Assembly: GCF_003590875.1 (NCBI RefSeq)
Contig: NZ_QYUN01000002.1
Location: 2,480,001 to 2,544,000 of the forward strand
Direction of reading: 5' to 3'
Length of the DNA stretch: 64,000 nucleotides
DNA from: Noviherbaspirillum cavernae
Lineage (GTDB): Bacteria; Pseudomonadota; Gammaproteobacteria; Burkholderiales; Burkholderiaceae_D
Made by a program: the position numbers and the translations under genes. A model generated the notes under the pieces. It was not told the origin of the DNA. It did not search any database and saw only the letters and a list, made by a program, of their open reading frames with translations. Of the stretch, positions 56,829-64,000 are shown piece after piece. Within the stretch, counting starts at the first letter, position 1. Each line of letters begins with the position of its first letter.

Positions 56829-57779
56829 ATGACAGACGCAACTCCCTACACCGTACCGAAAGAGCCCGGCCGCTGGCGTGCAATCACGCTCGCGGCATTG
56901 GTGCATCTTGCGCTGCTGGTCTTTCTCTGGATCGGCATCCGCTGGCAGAACGAAACACCGGTCACGATCGAGGCCGAAGTGTGGAGTCCGCAGGTACGCG
57001 AAGCCGCCCCGCTTCCCGAGCCACCGACAGAGCCGCAACCGGAACCCCAGCCCGTCATCAAGGAAACTCCTCCGCAGGTCATCGAGCGCCCGGTCGAAAA
57101 ACCCGAGTTGAAGCAGCCGGACATCGCGCTGGAACAGGAAAAGAAGCGCAAGGCGGAACTGGAGAAGAAACGTCTTGAGGAACAACGCCTCGCGGAATTG
57201 AAAGAGAAGAAACGCCTCGAAGAACAGCGCCTCGCAGAGCTGAAGGAGAAAAAGCGCCTCGAGGAAGAACGGCTGGCGCAGCTGAAGCAGAAGCAGGATG
57301 CCGAGGACAAGCGGCTTGAAAAGGAAAAGTCCGAGAAGGCGGCCCTTGCAAAGAAAGCCGCCGAAGACAAGAAACGCAAGCAGGACGAGGCGGATGCAAA
57401 GCTGCTGGCAAAGATGCGTGACGAGGACATGCGCCGCATCACGGGCGGCGTGACCGGGACCGGCGGCAGCGGCGACGCTCCCAAGTCGCAAGGCGGCCGC
57501 GGCGACGGCAGCTACGCGCAGCGCGTCGCCGCCAAGATCAAATCCAACATCACTTTCAACACCCCCGAAGGCATGGATGGAAATCCGGCTGCGGAGTTCG
57601 AAGTCAACCTGCTGCCCGACGGATCGGTGGCAGGAATCCGCAAGCGCAAATCCTCCGGCATCCCCGGATTCGACGAGGCAGTCGGCAGGGCCATCGAGAA
57701 ATCGCAGCCCTACCCGAAGGACAAGACAGGCAGCGTTCCTTCCAGTTTTATCGGAATCCACAAACCGAAAGACCAGTAA
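56829..57779 (+). CDS. tolA: Cell envelope integrity protein TolA
   Basis: Protein of 316 residues. One N-terminal helix (ITLAALVHLALLVFLWIGI), a proline-rich part, a long charged coiled coil (about residues 95-200) and a C-terminal TolA/TonB-like domain (YAQRVAAKIKSNITFNTP; GFDEAVGRAIEKSQPYP). The coiled coil includes three tandem 14-residue repeats. It links the inner-membrane motor to TolB/Pal. The start at 56829 is 7 bp after tolR. Confidence 0.94.
   Translation: MTDATPYTVPKEPGRWRAITLAALVHLALLVFLWIGIRWQNETPVTIEAEVWSPQVREAAPLPEPPTEPQPEPQPVIKETPPQVIERPVEKPELKQPDIALEQEKKRKAELEKKRLEEQRLAELKEKKRLEEQRLAELKEKKRLEEERLAQLKQKQDAEDKRLEKEKSEKAALAKKAAEDKKRKQDEADAKLLAKMRDEDMRRITGGVTGTGGSGDAPKSQGGRGDGSYAQRVAAKIKSNITFNTPEGMDGNPAAEFEVNLLPDGSVAGIRKRKSSGIPGFDEAVGRAIEKSQPYPKDKTGSVPSSFIGIHKPKDQ
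57165..57290 (+). repeat. Three 42-bp tandem repeats in tolA
   Basis: Units 57165-57206, 57207-57248 and 57249-57290 encode KKRLEEQRLAELKE, the same again, and a variant KKRLEEERLAQLKQ. The number of units may vary between strains. Confidence 0.85.
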
Positions 57780-57785
57780 ACAGCT

Positions 57786-59057
57786 ATGACAAAAAAATCC
57801 TTTCTGCGAGCATTTGTTGTGCTTGGCCTGACGATCGGCAGCATGGCACATGCGCAATTGCGGGTCGAAACCTCCGGCGTCGGCGCAAGCCAGATCCCGA
57901 TCGCGATCGCCGCCTTTGCCGATGAATCGATCGCGCCGCAACAGGCGAGCGCAATCATCAAGGCCGACCTGGAACGCAGCGGCTTCTTCAAGGTCATCGA
58001 TACCGGCAGCGTGATGTCGGAGACCACGCCGGTCAATTACGGCGAATGGAAATCGCGCGGTGCCGATGCACTCGTCGTCGGCAGCGTCCAGCGCCTCGCC
58101 GACGGACGCTTCGACGTGCGCTACCGGCTGCTCGACACGCTCAAATCATCACAGCTGTCAGGCTTCGCGCAAGTCGCGGGGCCGGATCGGCTGCGCGTGT
58201 CGGCGCACAAGATCGCGGACGACATCTATGAAAAACTGATCGGCGTGCGCGGCGCGTTCGCCACCCGCATTGCCTACATCACCAAGGCCGGCAAGGAGTA
58301 TCGGCTGGAAGTCGCCGATTCCGATGGCGAAGGCACGCAGATGGCGTTGCGCTCGAACGAGCCGATCATCTCCCCCGCCTGGTCGCCGAACGGCAGCAAG
58401 GTGGCCTATGTCTCCTTCGAGAACAAGAAACCGGTCGTCTACGTGCAGGATCTGGTGACGCGCCAGCGCACGATCGTCGCGAACTACAAGGGCAGCAATT
58501 CCGCGCCGTCATGGTCGCCGGACGGCACGCGGCTTGCGCTGGCATTGTCGCGTGACGGCTTGACGCAGGTGTTTGTGGTCAATGCGGACGGCACGGGCTT
58601 GCGCCGTCTATCCAACACCAACGGCATCGATACCGAGCCGCAATTCTCGGCCGACGGCAACAGCATTTATTTCACCAGCGATCGCAGCGGCGGCCCGCAA
58701 ATCTACAAGATGAGCGCAAGCGGCGGCGAGGCGCAACGTGTCACCTTCAACGGCAGCTACAACATCAGTCCGCGCATCTCGCCCGACGGCAAGTCGCTGG
58801 CCTATATCTCGCGCCGCGATGGACGCTTCCAGCTGTACGTGCTCGATCTGACCAATGGCCAGGAACTGCGATTGTCAGACACGGCCAAGGACGAGTCGCC
58901 CAGCTTCTCGCCCAATGGCAGATACATCATGTACGCCACCGAATCCGGACGCCGCGGCTCGCTCGCGGTGGTGTCGGTTGACGGCCGCGTCAGACACCGA
59001 TTGACAACCCAGACAGGCGACATCCGTGAGCCTACCTGGGGACCGTTCATGAAATAA
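57786..59057 (+). CDS. tolB: Tol-Pal system periplasmic protein TolB
   Basis: Periplasmic beta-propeller of 423 residues. The signal peptide ends near GSMAHAQ. The N-terminal domain is followed by WD40-like PD40 repeats (ISPAWSPNGSKVAYVSFE; APSWSPDGTRLALALS; PRISPDGKSLAYIS). TolB binds Pal and TolA. Start codons are followed by a run of seven A. Confidence 0.97.
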   Translation: MTKKSFLRAFVVLGLTIGSMAHAQLRVETSGVGASQIPIAIAAFADESIAPQQASAIIKADLERSGFFKVIDTGSVMSETTPVNYGEWKSRGADALVVGSVQRLADGRFDVRYRLLDTLKSSQLSGFAQVAGPDRLRVSAHKIADDIYEKLIGVRGAFATRIAYITKAGKEYRLEVADSDGEGTQMALRSNEPIISPAWSPNGSKVAYVSFENKKPVVYVQDLVTRQRTIVANYKGSNSAPSWSPDGTRLALALSRDGLTQVFVVNADGTGLRRLSNTNGIDTEPQFSADGNSIYFTSDRSGGPQIYKMSASGGEAQRVTFNGSYNISPRISPDGKSLAYISRRDGRFQLYVLDLTNGQELRLSDTAKDESPSFSPNGRYIMYATESGRRGSLAVVSVDGRVRHRLTTQTGDIREPTWGPFMK

Positions 59058-59093
59058 TCCGTCTTTACAACAGCATTTGATGAGGAGAATTCA

Positions 59094-59621
59094 ATGCGCA
59101 CTTTTACAAAACTGACTCTTATCGCTTCCAGCGTCGTGCTGATGGCCGCCTGCGGCTCGTCGGTCAAGCTGGATGACAAGGCAAAGGTCGAGGAACGCAG
59201 CGGCACCACGCCGGTGTCGACCGCCGATGCCCGCACCGTCGCTCCGGTCAGCACCGGCTCGACCGATCCGCTGAATGATCCGAAAGGCGTGCTCGCCAAG
59301 CGCAGCGTCTACTTCGACTTCGACAGCTACATCGTCAAGGATGAATTCAAGCCGCTGGTCGACGCTCACGCCAAGTACCTGGCATCCAACAAGGGCCGCA
59401 AGATCCTGATCCAGGGCAATACCGACGAGCGCGGCGGCAGCGAGTACAACCTCGCACTGGGCCAGAAGCGCGCCGAAGCCGTTCGCAAGTCGCTGTCCCT
59501 GCTGGGCGTGCCGGAATCGCAGATGGAAGCGGTTTCGCTGGGCAAGGAAAAGCCGAAGGCGACCGGCAGCGATGAATCCGCCTGGGCAGAAAACCGTCGT
59601 TCCGACATCGTTTATCAATAA
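59094..59621 (+). CDS. pal: Peptidoglycan-associated lipoprotein Pal
   Basis: Outer-membrane lipoprotein of 175 residues. Lipobox VLMAAC, then an OmpA-like domain (SVYFDFDSYIVKDEFKPLVDAHAKYL; GNTDERGGSEYNLALGQKRAEAV) that binds peptidoglycan. AGGAG precedes the start. It ends 3 bp before cpoB. Confidence 0.97.
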   Translation: MRTFTKLTLIASSVVLMAACGSSVKLDDKAKVEERSGTTPVSTADARTVAPVSTGSTDPLNDPKGVLAKRSVYFDFDSYIVKDEFKPLVDAHAKYLASNKGRKILIQGNTDERGGSEYNLALGQKRAEAVRKSLSLLGVPESQMEAVSLGKEKPKATGSDESAWAENRRSDIVYQ

Positions 59622-59624
59622 GCC

Positions 59625-60374
59625 ATGAAAACATTCGTGAAATCTTCGATCGCCGCAGCCTTGCTGGCTGCAACCTCCTTCGCGCCGATGCAGGCGAACG
59701 CCGCCCTGTTCGGCGATGACGAAGCGCGCAAGGCGATCCTCGACATCCGTGCGCGGCTTGACAACATGCAGAATGAAATCAATGCCAAGGCGGACAAGGG
59801 CAGCAGTCTTGAACTGAACAACCAGAACGAGCAGTTGCGTCAGGAAATTTCCAGACTGCGTGGACAGATCGAAGTGCTCACGAATGAATTGGCGAACACG
59901 CAGAGGCGGCAGAAGGATTTCTATGTCGACCTCGACAATCGTGTGCGCAAGATGGAGCCGCAACAGGTCACCGTCGATGGCAAGGAAGTGAGCATCGCAC
60001 CGGCCGAGCAATCGGCCTACGACGTGGCGCTGGCGCATTTCAAGGCTGGCGACTACAAGAATGCCGGCGCGTCGTTCTATGAATTCACGCGCCGCTTCCC
60101 GCAGTCGGGCCTGGCGCCGTCGGCGCAATACTGGCTGGGCAATACGTATTACGCGCAACGCGACTATCGCAACGCCATCACGGCGCAGCAGGTCGTCGTC
60201 AAGAATTTTGCGGACAGTCCGAAGGCAGCCGATGCATTGCTGAATATCGCAAGCTGCCAGATGGAACTGAAGGACAAGCCGGCAGCGAGGAAGACCATGG
60301 AAACGCTGATTGCCCAGTATCCGGAGTCGCCTGCGGCGCAGACTGCCAAGGATCGCCTCGCGGCACTCAAATAA
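59625..60374 (+). CDS. cpoB: Cell division coordinator CpoB (YbgF)
   Basis: Periplasmic protein of 249 residues. The signal peptide ends in MQANA; a coiled-coil trimerisation segment follows (LDNMQNEINAKADKGSSLELNNQNEQLRQEI...), then C-terminal TPR repeats (AYDVALAHFKAGDYKNAGASFYEFTRRFP; AQYWLGNTYYAQRDYRNAI). CpoB couples Tol action with peptidoglycan synthesis in division. Last gene of the tol-pal cluster. Confidence 0.94.
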   Translation: MKTFVKSSIAAALLAATSFAPMQANAALFGDDEARKAILDIRARLDNMQNEINAKADKGSSLELNNQNEQLRQEISRLRGQIEVLTNELANTQRRQKDFYVDLDNRVRKMEPQQVTVDGKEVSIAPAEQSAYDVALAHFKAGDYKNAGASFYEFTRRFPQSGLAPSAQYWLGNTYYAQRDYRNAITAQQVVVKNFADSPKAADALLNIASCQMELKDKPAARKTMETLIAQYPESPAAQTAKDRLAALK

Positions 60375-60437
60375 AAACGGCACGCAGAAGTCGTGCACCG
60401 CCAACCTCAACCTTGAAGTTTCTCAAGAGTGGTGTAT

Positions 60438-60467
60438 TTGACAGAGGGCGCGAAGTCTCTTTATAAT
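60438..60467 (+). promoter_or_regulatory. Promoter of tRNA-Lys
   Basis: TTGACA (60438-60443), 18-bp spacer, TATAAT (60462-60467): both hexamers match the sigma-70 consensus. The tRNA starts 12 bases further on. Confidence 0.9.
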
Positions 60468-60478
60468 CTTGGTCTTTC

Positions 60479-60554
60479 GGGTCGTTAGCTCAGTTGGTAG
60501 AGCAGCGGACTTTTAATCCGTTGGTCGCAGGTTCGAGTCCCGCACGGCCTACCA
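60479..60554 (+). tRNA. tRNA-Lys (anticodon TTT)
   Basis: A 76-nt cloverleaf. The acceptor arm GGGTCGT pairs with ACGGCCT (one G-T). The D arm is GCTCAGTTGGTAGAGC. The anticodon loop CTTTTAA gives TTT. GGTTCGAGTCC is the T arm, and the 3' CCA is encoded. Confidence 0.97.
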
Positions 60555-60562
60555 GAAATGCG

Positions 60563-60600
60563 AAGGGCTTGGGTTTTCACCCAAGCCCTTTTTGTTTTTG
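60563..60600 (+). terminator. Terminator after tRNA-Lys
   Basis: AGGGCTTGGGT and ACCCAAGCCCT form a perfect 11-bp stem with a TTTC loop, followed by TTTTTGTTTTTG. Confidence 0.93.
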
Positions 60601-60772
60601 CGTCATGCATCAATACGCGACGCGAACGCTGCCGATCCTTGATTCAACCGCATTCACGGCGGATCGGGCGCAGCAGTTGCGCTGCCATCAAGCGTCTCCC
60701 CAGGCATTATCCGCCCCTCATAACAAGACCGTCGCGACGCCCGTCGCCGACGGAGCCTGCTTTTCATCAGCC

Positions 60773-61768
60773 TCAAAACAAGCCGCCGTGCTTTTCATAC
60801 GAGGGGCAGCCATCCTTGCCCCACATGCCGTTGCATATATCCCACTTGCAGCGCTCTTTCAGGATGAAGTTGGACGCCTGTTCGCATTGCGCCAGCAGCA
60901 CCCGTTTGCTGGCGGGCTTGCTTGATGTGCTTTTCACACTGCCCGGTGCCGGTTGCTTGCTGTCATTTGCGGCACCGTTGTCAGCCTTTCTTTTTAACTC
61001 CTCGGCTGCCTGTTGCTTGATGCGCTCTATTTCGCGATCCTTCGCGGTCTTGGATGCCGGGCTCTTCTGCGGTGCCTTTGCGACCTTTTTCTGGCTTGGC
61101 GCAAGCGATGGCGGGATTGGCGGTGCGGTTAGACTCGGCACCTCGGCCGTTTCCACCGGCTTCCGCTCCTCTACGCCAGACGAATGCGCAGGCACCTCGG
61201 ATGCCGGGCCGGTCGCGCGGCCGCTTGCCGTGTCTTGCGGCTGCGGGTTTACAGCAGTGGCTGCGCGCGGCGCAAGCGATGTCGTCTGCGCGTCCTCCGC
61301 CGGCGGTTTGCCGTCATAGGGAAGCTCACCGGAACTGATTCCCGAGCGCGCGGCTGCAGGAGACGTTGGTTCGCTCGCTGACCGAGGCGCATCGACTGGA
61401 TCTTTCGATGGTACGGCAGCAACAGTGGCTGCATTCCCGGACGTTTTCTTCAGCCACGAAGTCGCGAACAGTCCGGCCGCCGCTCCGAAGGAAAAAATGC
61501 CGATCAGCATCGCCAGAATCGAAAGCCGCCGGATCGATTGCGGACTGAGTTGCCGCATCGTGCGCGCATGCGGATTTCCGGTACCAGGGGAGGTATTGGC
61601 AGTGGGCACATCATCCATGCGCTTCGCGCCCGATTCGGGAATAAAGGGCTCGACGCGCCGGGACCGTGTCCTGTCCGTACGCGGGTTATCCATCCGTCCG
61701 TGCGCAGATGTCGCCACGTGTGGACGAGACCTTGCATTCTCTTTCAATGGAGGGGAAATCTGTGCCAT
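60773..61768 (-). CDS. Single-pass membrane protein of unknown function
   Basis: From the ATG at 61768 the protein has 331 residues: a basic N-terminal part, one helix (LSILAMLIGIFSFGAAAGLFATSWL, about residues 82-106), a long Pro/Ala/Ser-rich stretch, and a C-terminal domain with four cysteines (QCEQASNF, ERCKWDICNGMWGKDGCP) that resembles a small disulfide module. The same frame stays open to 62089, but that part looks out of frame, because a zinc ribbon is encoded in another frame there. I do not recognise a function. Confidence 0.6.
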   Translation of the reverse strand: MAQISPPLKENARSRPHVATSAHGRMDNPRTDRTRSRRVEPFIPESGAKRMDDVPTANTSPGTGNPHARTMRQLSPQSIRRLSILAMLIGIFSFGAAAGLFATSWLKKTSGNAATVAAVPSKDPVDAPRSASEPTSPAAARSGISSGELPYDGKPPAEDAQTTSLAPRAATAVNPQPQDTASGRATGPASEVPAHSSGVEERKPVETAEVPSLTAPPIPPSLAPSQKKVAKAPQKSPASKTAKDREIERIKQQAAEELKRKADNGAANDSKQPAPGSVKSTSSKPASKRVLLAQCEQASNFILKERCKWDICNGMWGKDGCPSYEKHGGLF

Positions 61769-61982
61769 CAAGTTGACTGCCTTCGATCGTCGGCCCGCAC
61801 GAAACGCCAATGAGTCCTTCATGCAAATACCCGCCATTGCTTCTCTGCGCTTGGCAGCGGTACAAGTGACGCTGCCCGCGCTCGCGCACGTCGGGTGTGT
61901 TAGCCGGCGCGATTGACGCCTTGCAGGCAATACAAGCGCGCACCGCTTCGGTGTTTTCCACGCTGCAAAACGGGCATTGCAT
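61686..61982 (-). CDS. Zinc-ribbon protein, possibly the frameshifted N-terminus of the neighbouring gene
   Basis: Reads MQCPFCSVENTEAVRACIACK, a four-cysteine zinc ribbon (CPFC...CIAC), then LYRCQAQRSNGGY and LIGVSCG. It ends 98 codons after the ATG. The last 83 bp overlap the membrane-protein gene in another frame. At EGSQL (about 61770) this frame meets the MAQISPP start of the downstream frame, so one base change would fuse the two. An ATG at 62006 is an alternative start. Confidence 0.5.
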   Translation of the reverse strand: MQCPFCSVENTEAVRACIACKASIAPANTPDVRERGQRHLYRCQAQRSNGGYLHEGLIGVSCGPTIEGSQLDGTDFPSIERECKVSSTRGDICARTDG

Positions 61983-62006
61983 TGCTGTTCGGCCTTGTCC
62001 TTCCAT

Positions 62007-62390
62007 GCGAGGGTCTTACCGTACAGCGAGCCGAGCTTGAAGAACGGCAAGCGGGCCGAATTTTCGCCACAAGGGTTCGCGCTTAACAAAGGGCGACTGC
62101 CGGAATGGCGTGTCCGGAATTGCCTCGCGCAATCGCCTTCAAGGGGCTACCGTGCCGCCAATCAATGTCAAAGACCAGCCTGCCCGCAGTTTTTGCAAGC
62201 CTTTCGCCAGATTTTAAAAAATGGGGTGGAGCGACTTTTGATTCGCATCACATTGCAGTGTGATGAACGGGATGGAACGGGGAAAACTTTGCAATCGGGA
62301 TGCATGCTGGATGATTGCGTGTTCGCCAAAGCATAACGGCTGCCTGATCGGCAGCCGTTGCATGGGTTCAATGTATTTATTTCTCGGCAA
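62007..62390. other. Intergenic region
   Basis: No convincing gene. It probably contains the promoter of the zinc-ribbon/membrane gene, and it carries a terminator-like hairpin near its right end. Confidence 0.5.
62335..62359 (-). terminator. Terminator-like hairpin after the L,D-transpeptidase
   Basis: AACGGCTGCC and GGCAGCCGTT form a perfect 10-bp stem with a 5-base loop. Only a short T-rich stretch follows on the minus strand. Confidence 0.55.
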
Positions 62391-63662
62391 TCAAAGATTG
62401 AGCTCGTACACAATCTTCCAATGGTTGCCCTCCTTCGCCCAGTACTGGCGTTTGCGCGTCGTGCTGGTGCTTTTGCTCTTGCCGATCTGCGCATTCTGGG
62501 TGAACGTCATGACAATCATGTCGTCGCGCCCCGGATAGAAGAAGGTCGTGGTGTCCTTGAGTTGCAGGCTAAGAGCCTTTACGCCGTTGAGGAATTGATG
62601 CTGCCTTGAAAACCAGGTTTCCAGGTCCTCGCCCTTATCCGACTTGAACTGGCGCGAGTAATTTGCCATCAAGCGCGACATGTTCAGACTCTCGGCGTCG
62701 CGACGCCATTCATCGATCAATCTGGCGGCAACATTGCGGTCGTTATTCCATTTCGTGCGGCTGACGAACTCGATGCTTTCGCTGATCACGACCGGGGTCT
62801 TGCCGACTTCGACCGAAGCGGTCAGTCTGTGCAGGTCGGGATTGGTCAGCACCACGCAGCCGTCGGACGACAGCGGCGGCCGGCTGAAGCTGTCGGACGG
62901 CGTGCCATGCAGCCAGATGCCCGAGCCGCTGCGGCCGTTGAGCTTGTCCCACTCGTTCGGGTAGTTGATCGGCAGCGCACCGGGGCCGTAGAAATCCGGC
63001 AGGCGCGCGCCCGGCAGATGGCCGGTGATGTAATACACGCCGATCGGCGTCTTCTGGTCGCCTTCCTTGAATTTGTTGACGCCGAACTTGCCCTGGCTGA
63101 TGTAGTAATCCGTCACGAACTTCAGGCGGTCGCCCTGGTTCTCGTAGACATAGAGCCGCGAACGCTTGGCATCCACCACCAGCACATTCTTCTGGTCCTG
63201 CCGCAGTTGCAGAACGGGGCGCGGCACAAGATCCGGATCGGGACGTTCGCGCAGCGACTTCAGGCGCACCATGGCTTCGTCGCGCAGGTTCTTGAGCCTT
63301 TCATCGGAAGGATTGCCGATCGCACCGAGCGTGGTGACTGGCCTCGTATGCATCAGCAGCAAGTCGCCGCGAATCAGGTGGCCGAGCCGGAAATTCGGAT
63401 AAGCCTCGACCAGCGCGTCTGCCTTTGCCTGGGCCTGACGCAGATTATTCGCGCCAAGTTCCTTGTAGACGCCGATCAGAAGCACTTCGGGATCGGGTTT
63501 TTCCGCTGGAGCCGGATTGCGAACGACAGCAGCCTTGGCCTTTGCCAAGGCCGGCAAAGGCAGATGCCAGGCGCCTGCCGTCAGCAGGCAGGTCAATCCC
63601 AGAATCAATAATCGCTTGCCGCCGGATTTGTTCGGGCGGCAGTTTGTTTCGAAGCAAAACAT
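62391..63662 (-). CDS. L,D-transpeptidase (YkuD family) with C-terminal NTF2-like domain
   Basis: Exported protein of 423 residues with an N-terminal hydrophobic signal (LLILGLTCLLTAGAWHLPLPALA). The YkuD domain contains GIWLHGTPSDSFSRPPLSSDGCVVLTN with the catalytic His and Cys (SDGC). A C-terminal domain of about 110 residues (LETWFSRQHQFLNG...HWKIVYEL) has an NTF2/SnoaL-like pattern, seen in some L,D-transpeptidases. It probably makes 3-3 cross-links or attaches proteins to peptidoglycan. The start overlaps the stop of the upstream gene by one base (TGATG). Confidence 0.9.
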   Translation of the reverse strand: MFCFETNCRPNKSGGKRLLILGLTCLLTAGAWHLPLPALAKAKAAVVRNPAPAEKPDPEVLLIGVYKELGANNLRQAQAKADALVEAYPNFRLGHLIRGDLLLMHTRPVTTLGAIGNPSDERLKNLRDEAMVRLKSLRERPDPDLVPRPVLQLRQDQKNVLVVDAKRSRLYVYENQGDRLKFVTDYYISQGKFGVNKFKEGDQKTPIGVYYITGHLPGARLPDFYGPGALPINYPNEWDKLNGRSGSGIWLHGTPSDSFSRPPLSSDGCVVLTNPDLHRLTASVEVGKTPVVISESIEFVSRTKWNNDRNVAARLIDEWRRDAESLNMSRLMANYSRQFKSDKGEDLETWFSRQHQFLNGVKALSLQLKDTTTFFYPGRDDMIVMTFTQNAQIGKSKSTSTTRKRQYWAKEGNHWKIVYELNL

Positions 63663-64000
63663 CACCTGCCTGTTTGCTCCTGCTTGATTTGCCACTTGCC
63701 GCCCTGTTTTGCCAGTACCAGGATCTTGCGCGTGTTGGCCGTCAATTGATCCGACACATAGACCTGGCGGAATTTCACCGTTGCCGTGTTGCCTTGCACC
63801 GTCGCCCGCGCTTGCTCAACCTTGACGCTGATGCGGCCCTTGCCGGCGATACGTGAACGCCGTTCTTCTTCCCAGGTTTTGCGCGCCTGCCCGCCCGGCA
63901 CCTGGAAATCGCTGCCGTAGAAATTGAGATAGCCCTTCACATCCTGTGAACTCCACGCCTTGGCCCAGCCGTTCACCACAGCCATTACATCGTCGAGTTC
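63662..64000 (-). CDS. NTF2-like C-terminal domain of an upstream protein (5' end outside window)
   Basis: Frame open from the right window edge to a stop at 63662. The visible 112 residues (AVVNGWAKAWSSQDVKGYLNFYGSDFQVPGG; KWQIKQEQTGR) have the SnoaL/NTF2-like fold pattern also found at the end of the next gene. It is likely the tail of a longer, perhaps TPR-containing, protein, translationally coupled to the L,D-transpeptidase. The ATG at 63985 is probably internal. Confidence 0.7.
   Translation of the reverse strand, partial: ELDDVMAVVNGWAKAWSSQDVKGYLNFYGSDFQVPGGQARKTWEEERRSRIAGKGRISVKVEQARATVQGNTATVKFRQVYVSDQLTANTRKILVLAKQGGKWQIKQEQTGR

Noticed and set aside
60773..62089. Single long reading of the membrane-protein frame from 62089
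   Set aside because: Its first ~107 residues lack any domain, whereas another frame there encodes a clear zinc ribbon. The start at 61768 is preferred.
1..64000. CRISPR array, insertion sequence, prophage, toxin-antitoxin or defence island
   Set aside because: No regular short repeats, transposase, integrase, capsid or restriction genes were seen. All sizeable frames belong to core families.

Overview
The window is a stretch of core chromosome from a Gram-negative betaproteobacterium. The most likely placement is Burkholderiales, probably Oxalobacteraceae-like. This rests on moderately high GC, the Tol-Pal and type IV pilus genes, an Entner-Doudoroff cluster with HexR, a RegB/RegA pair, the rib-nusB operon and ffs/dnaX/ybaB/recR synteny. 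No marker gene fixes the genus. I see no insertion sequence, prophage, CRISPR array or plasmid gene. Genes are dense and often overlap by 1-20 bp.

Layout. 1-5.6 kb: hrpA (cut by the left edge), argA, yggX and rpiA. 5.7-10 kb: an adaptor/ATPase/two-permease ABC export operon. 10-11.4 kb: an MFS symporter. 11.5-18.3 kb: one tightly overlapping unit, cyoA-cyoB-cyoC-cyoD-SURF1-regB-regA, coding for a quinol oxidase, its assembly factor and a redox-sensing two-component system. 18.3-26.4 kb: sugar catabolism. eda and edd are on the minus strand, pgi-zwf-hexR and tal on the plus strand, and a HexR-like operator lies between edd and pgi. 26.4-30.5 kb: paiB, an OsmC-family gene and a GNAT gene, divergent from a MocR-type regulator, then hupE and a 29-residue membrane peptide. 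30.5-35.4 kb: recR, ybaB, dnaX, aidB and the SRP RNA gene ffs. 35.4-40.2 kb: sodC, ubiD, a lytic transglycosylase and an aminotransferase. 40.2-44.5 kb: ribD-ribE-ribB(X)-ribH-nusB. 44.6-51.9 kb: the minor pilin operon pilV-pilW-pilX-pilY1-pilE-fimT. 52-55.6 kb: nrdR, glyA behind a ZTP-type riboswitch, ydfG and ybgC. 55.7-60.4 kb: tolQ-tolR-tolA-tolB-pal-cpoB. 60.5 kb to the end: tRNA-Lys, a zinc-ribbon/membrane gene pair in two frames, an L,D-transpeptidase and the end of an upstream partner gene.

The best leads are regulatory. (1) dnaX carries an A9 run at codons 460-462. Just upstream in the mRNA is a perfect 24-nt palindrome. A one-base slip in either direction soon reaches a stop, which would give a gamma-sized product. 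(2) The glyA leader holds a ZTP-riboswitch-like fold. The 3' strand of its P1 stem can instead pair with the glyA ribosome binding site and start codon, which suggests translational control. (3) A redox two-component system is built into a terminal oxidase operon. I did not find a clearly new defence or mobile system.
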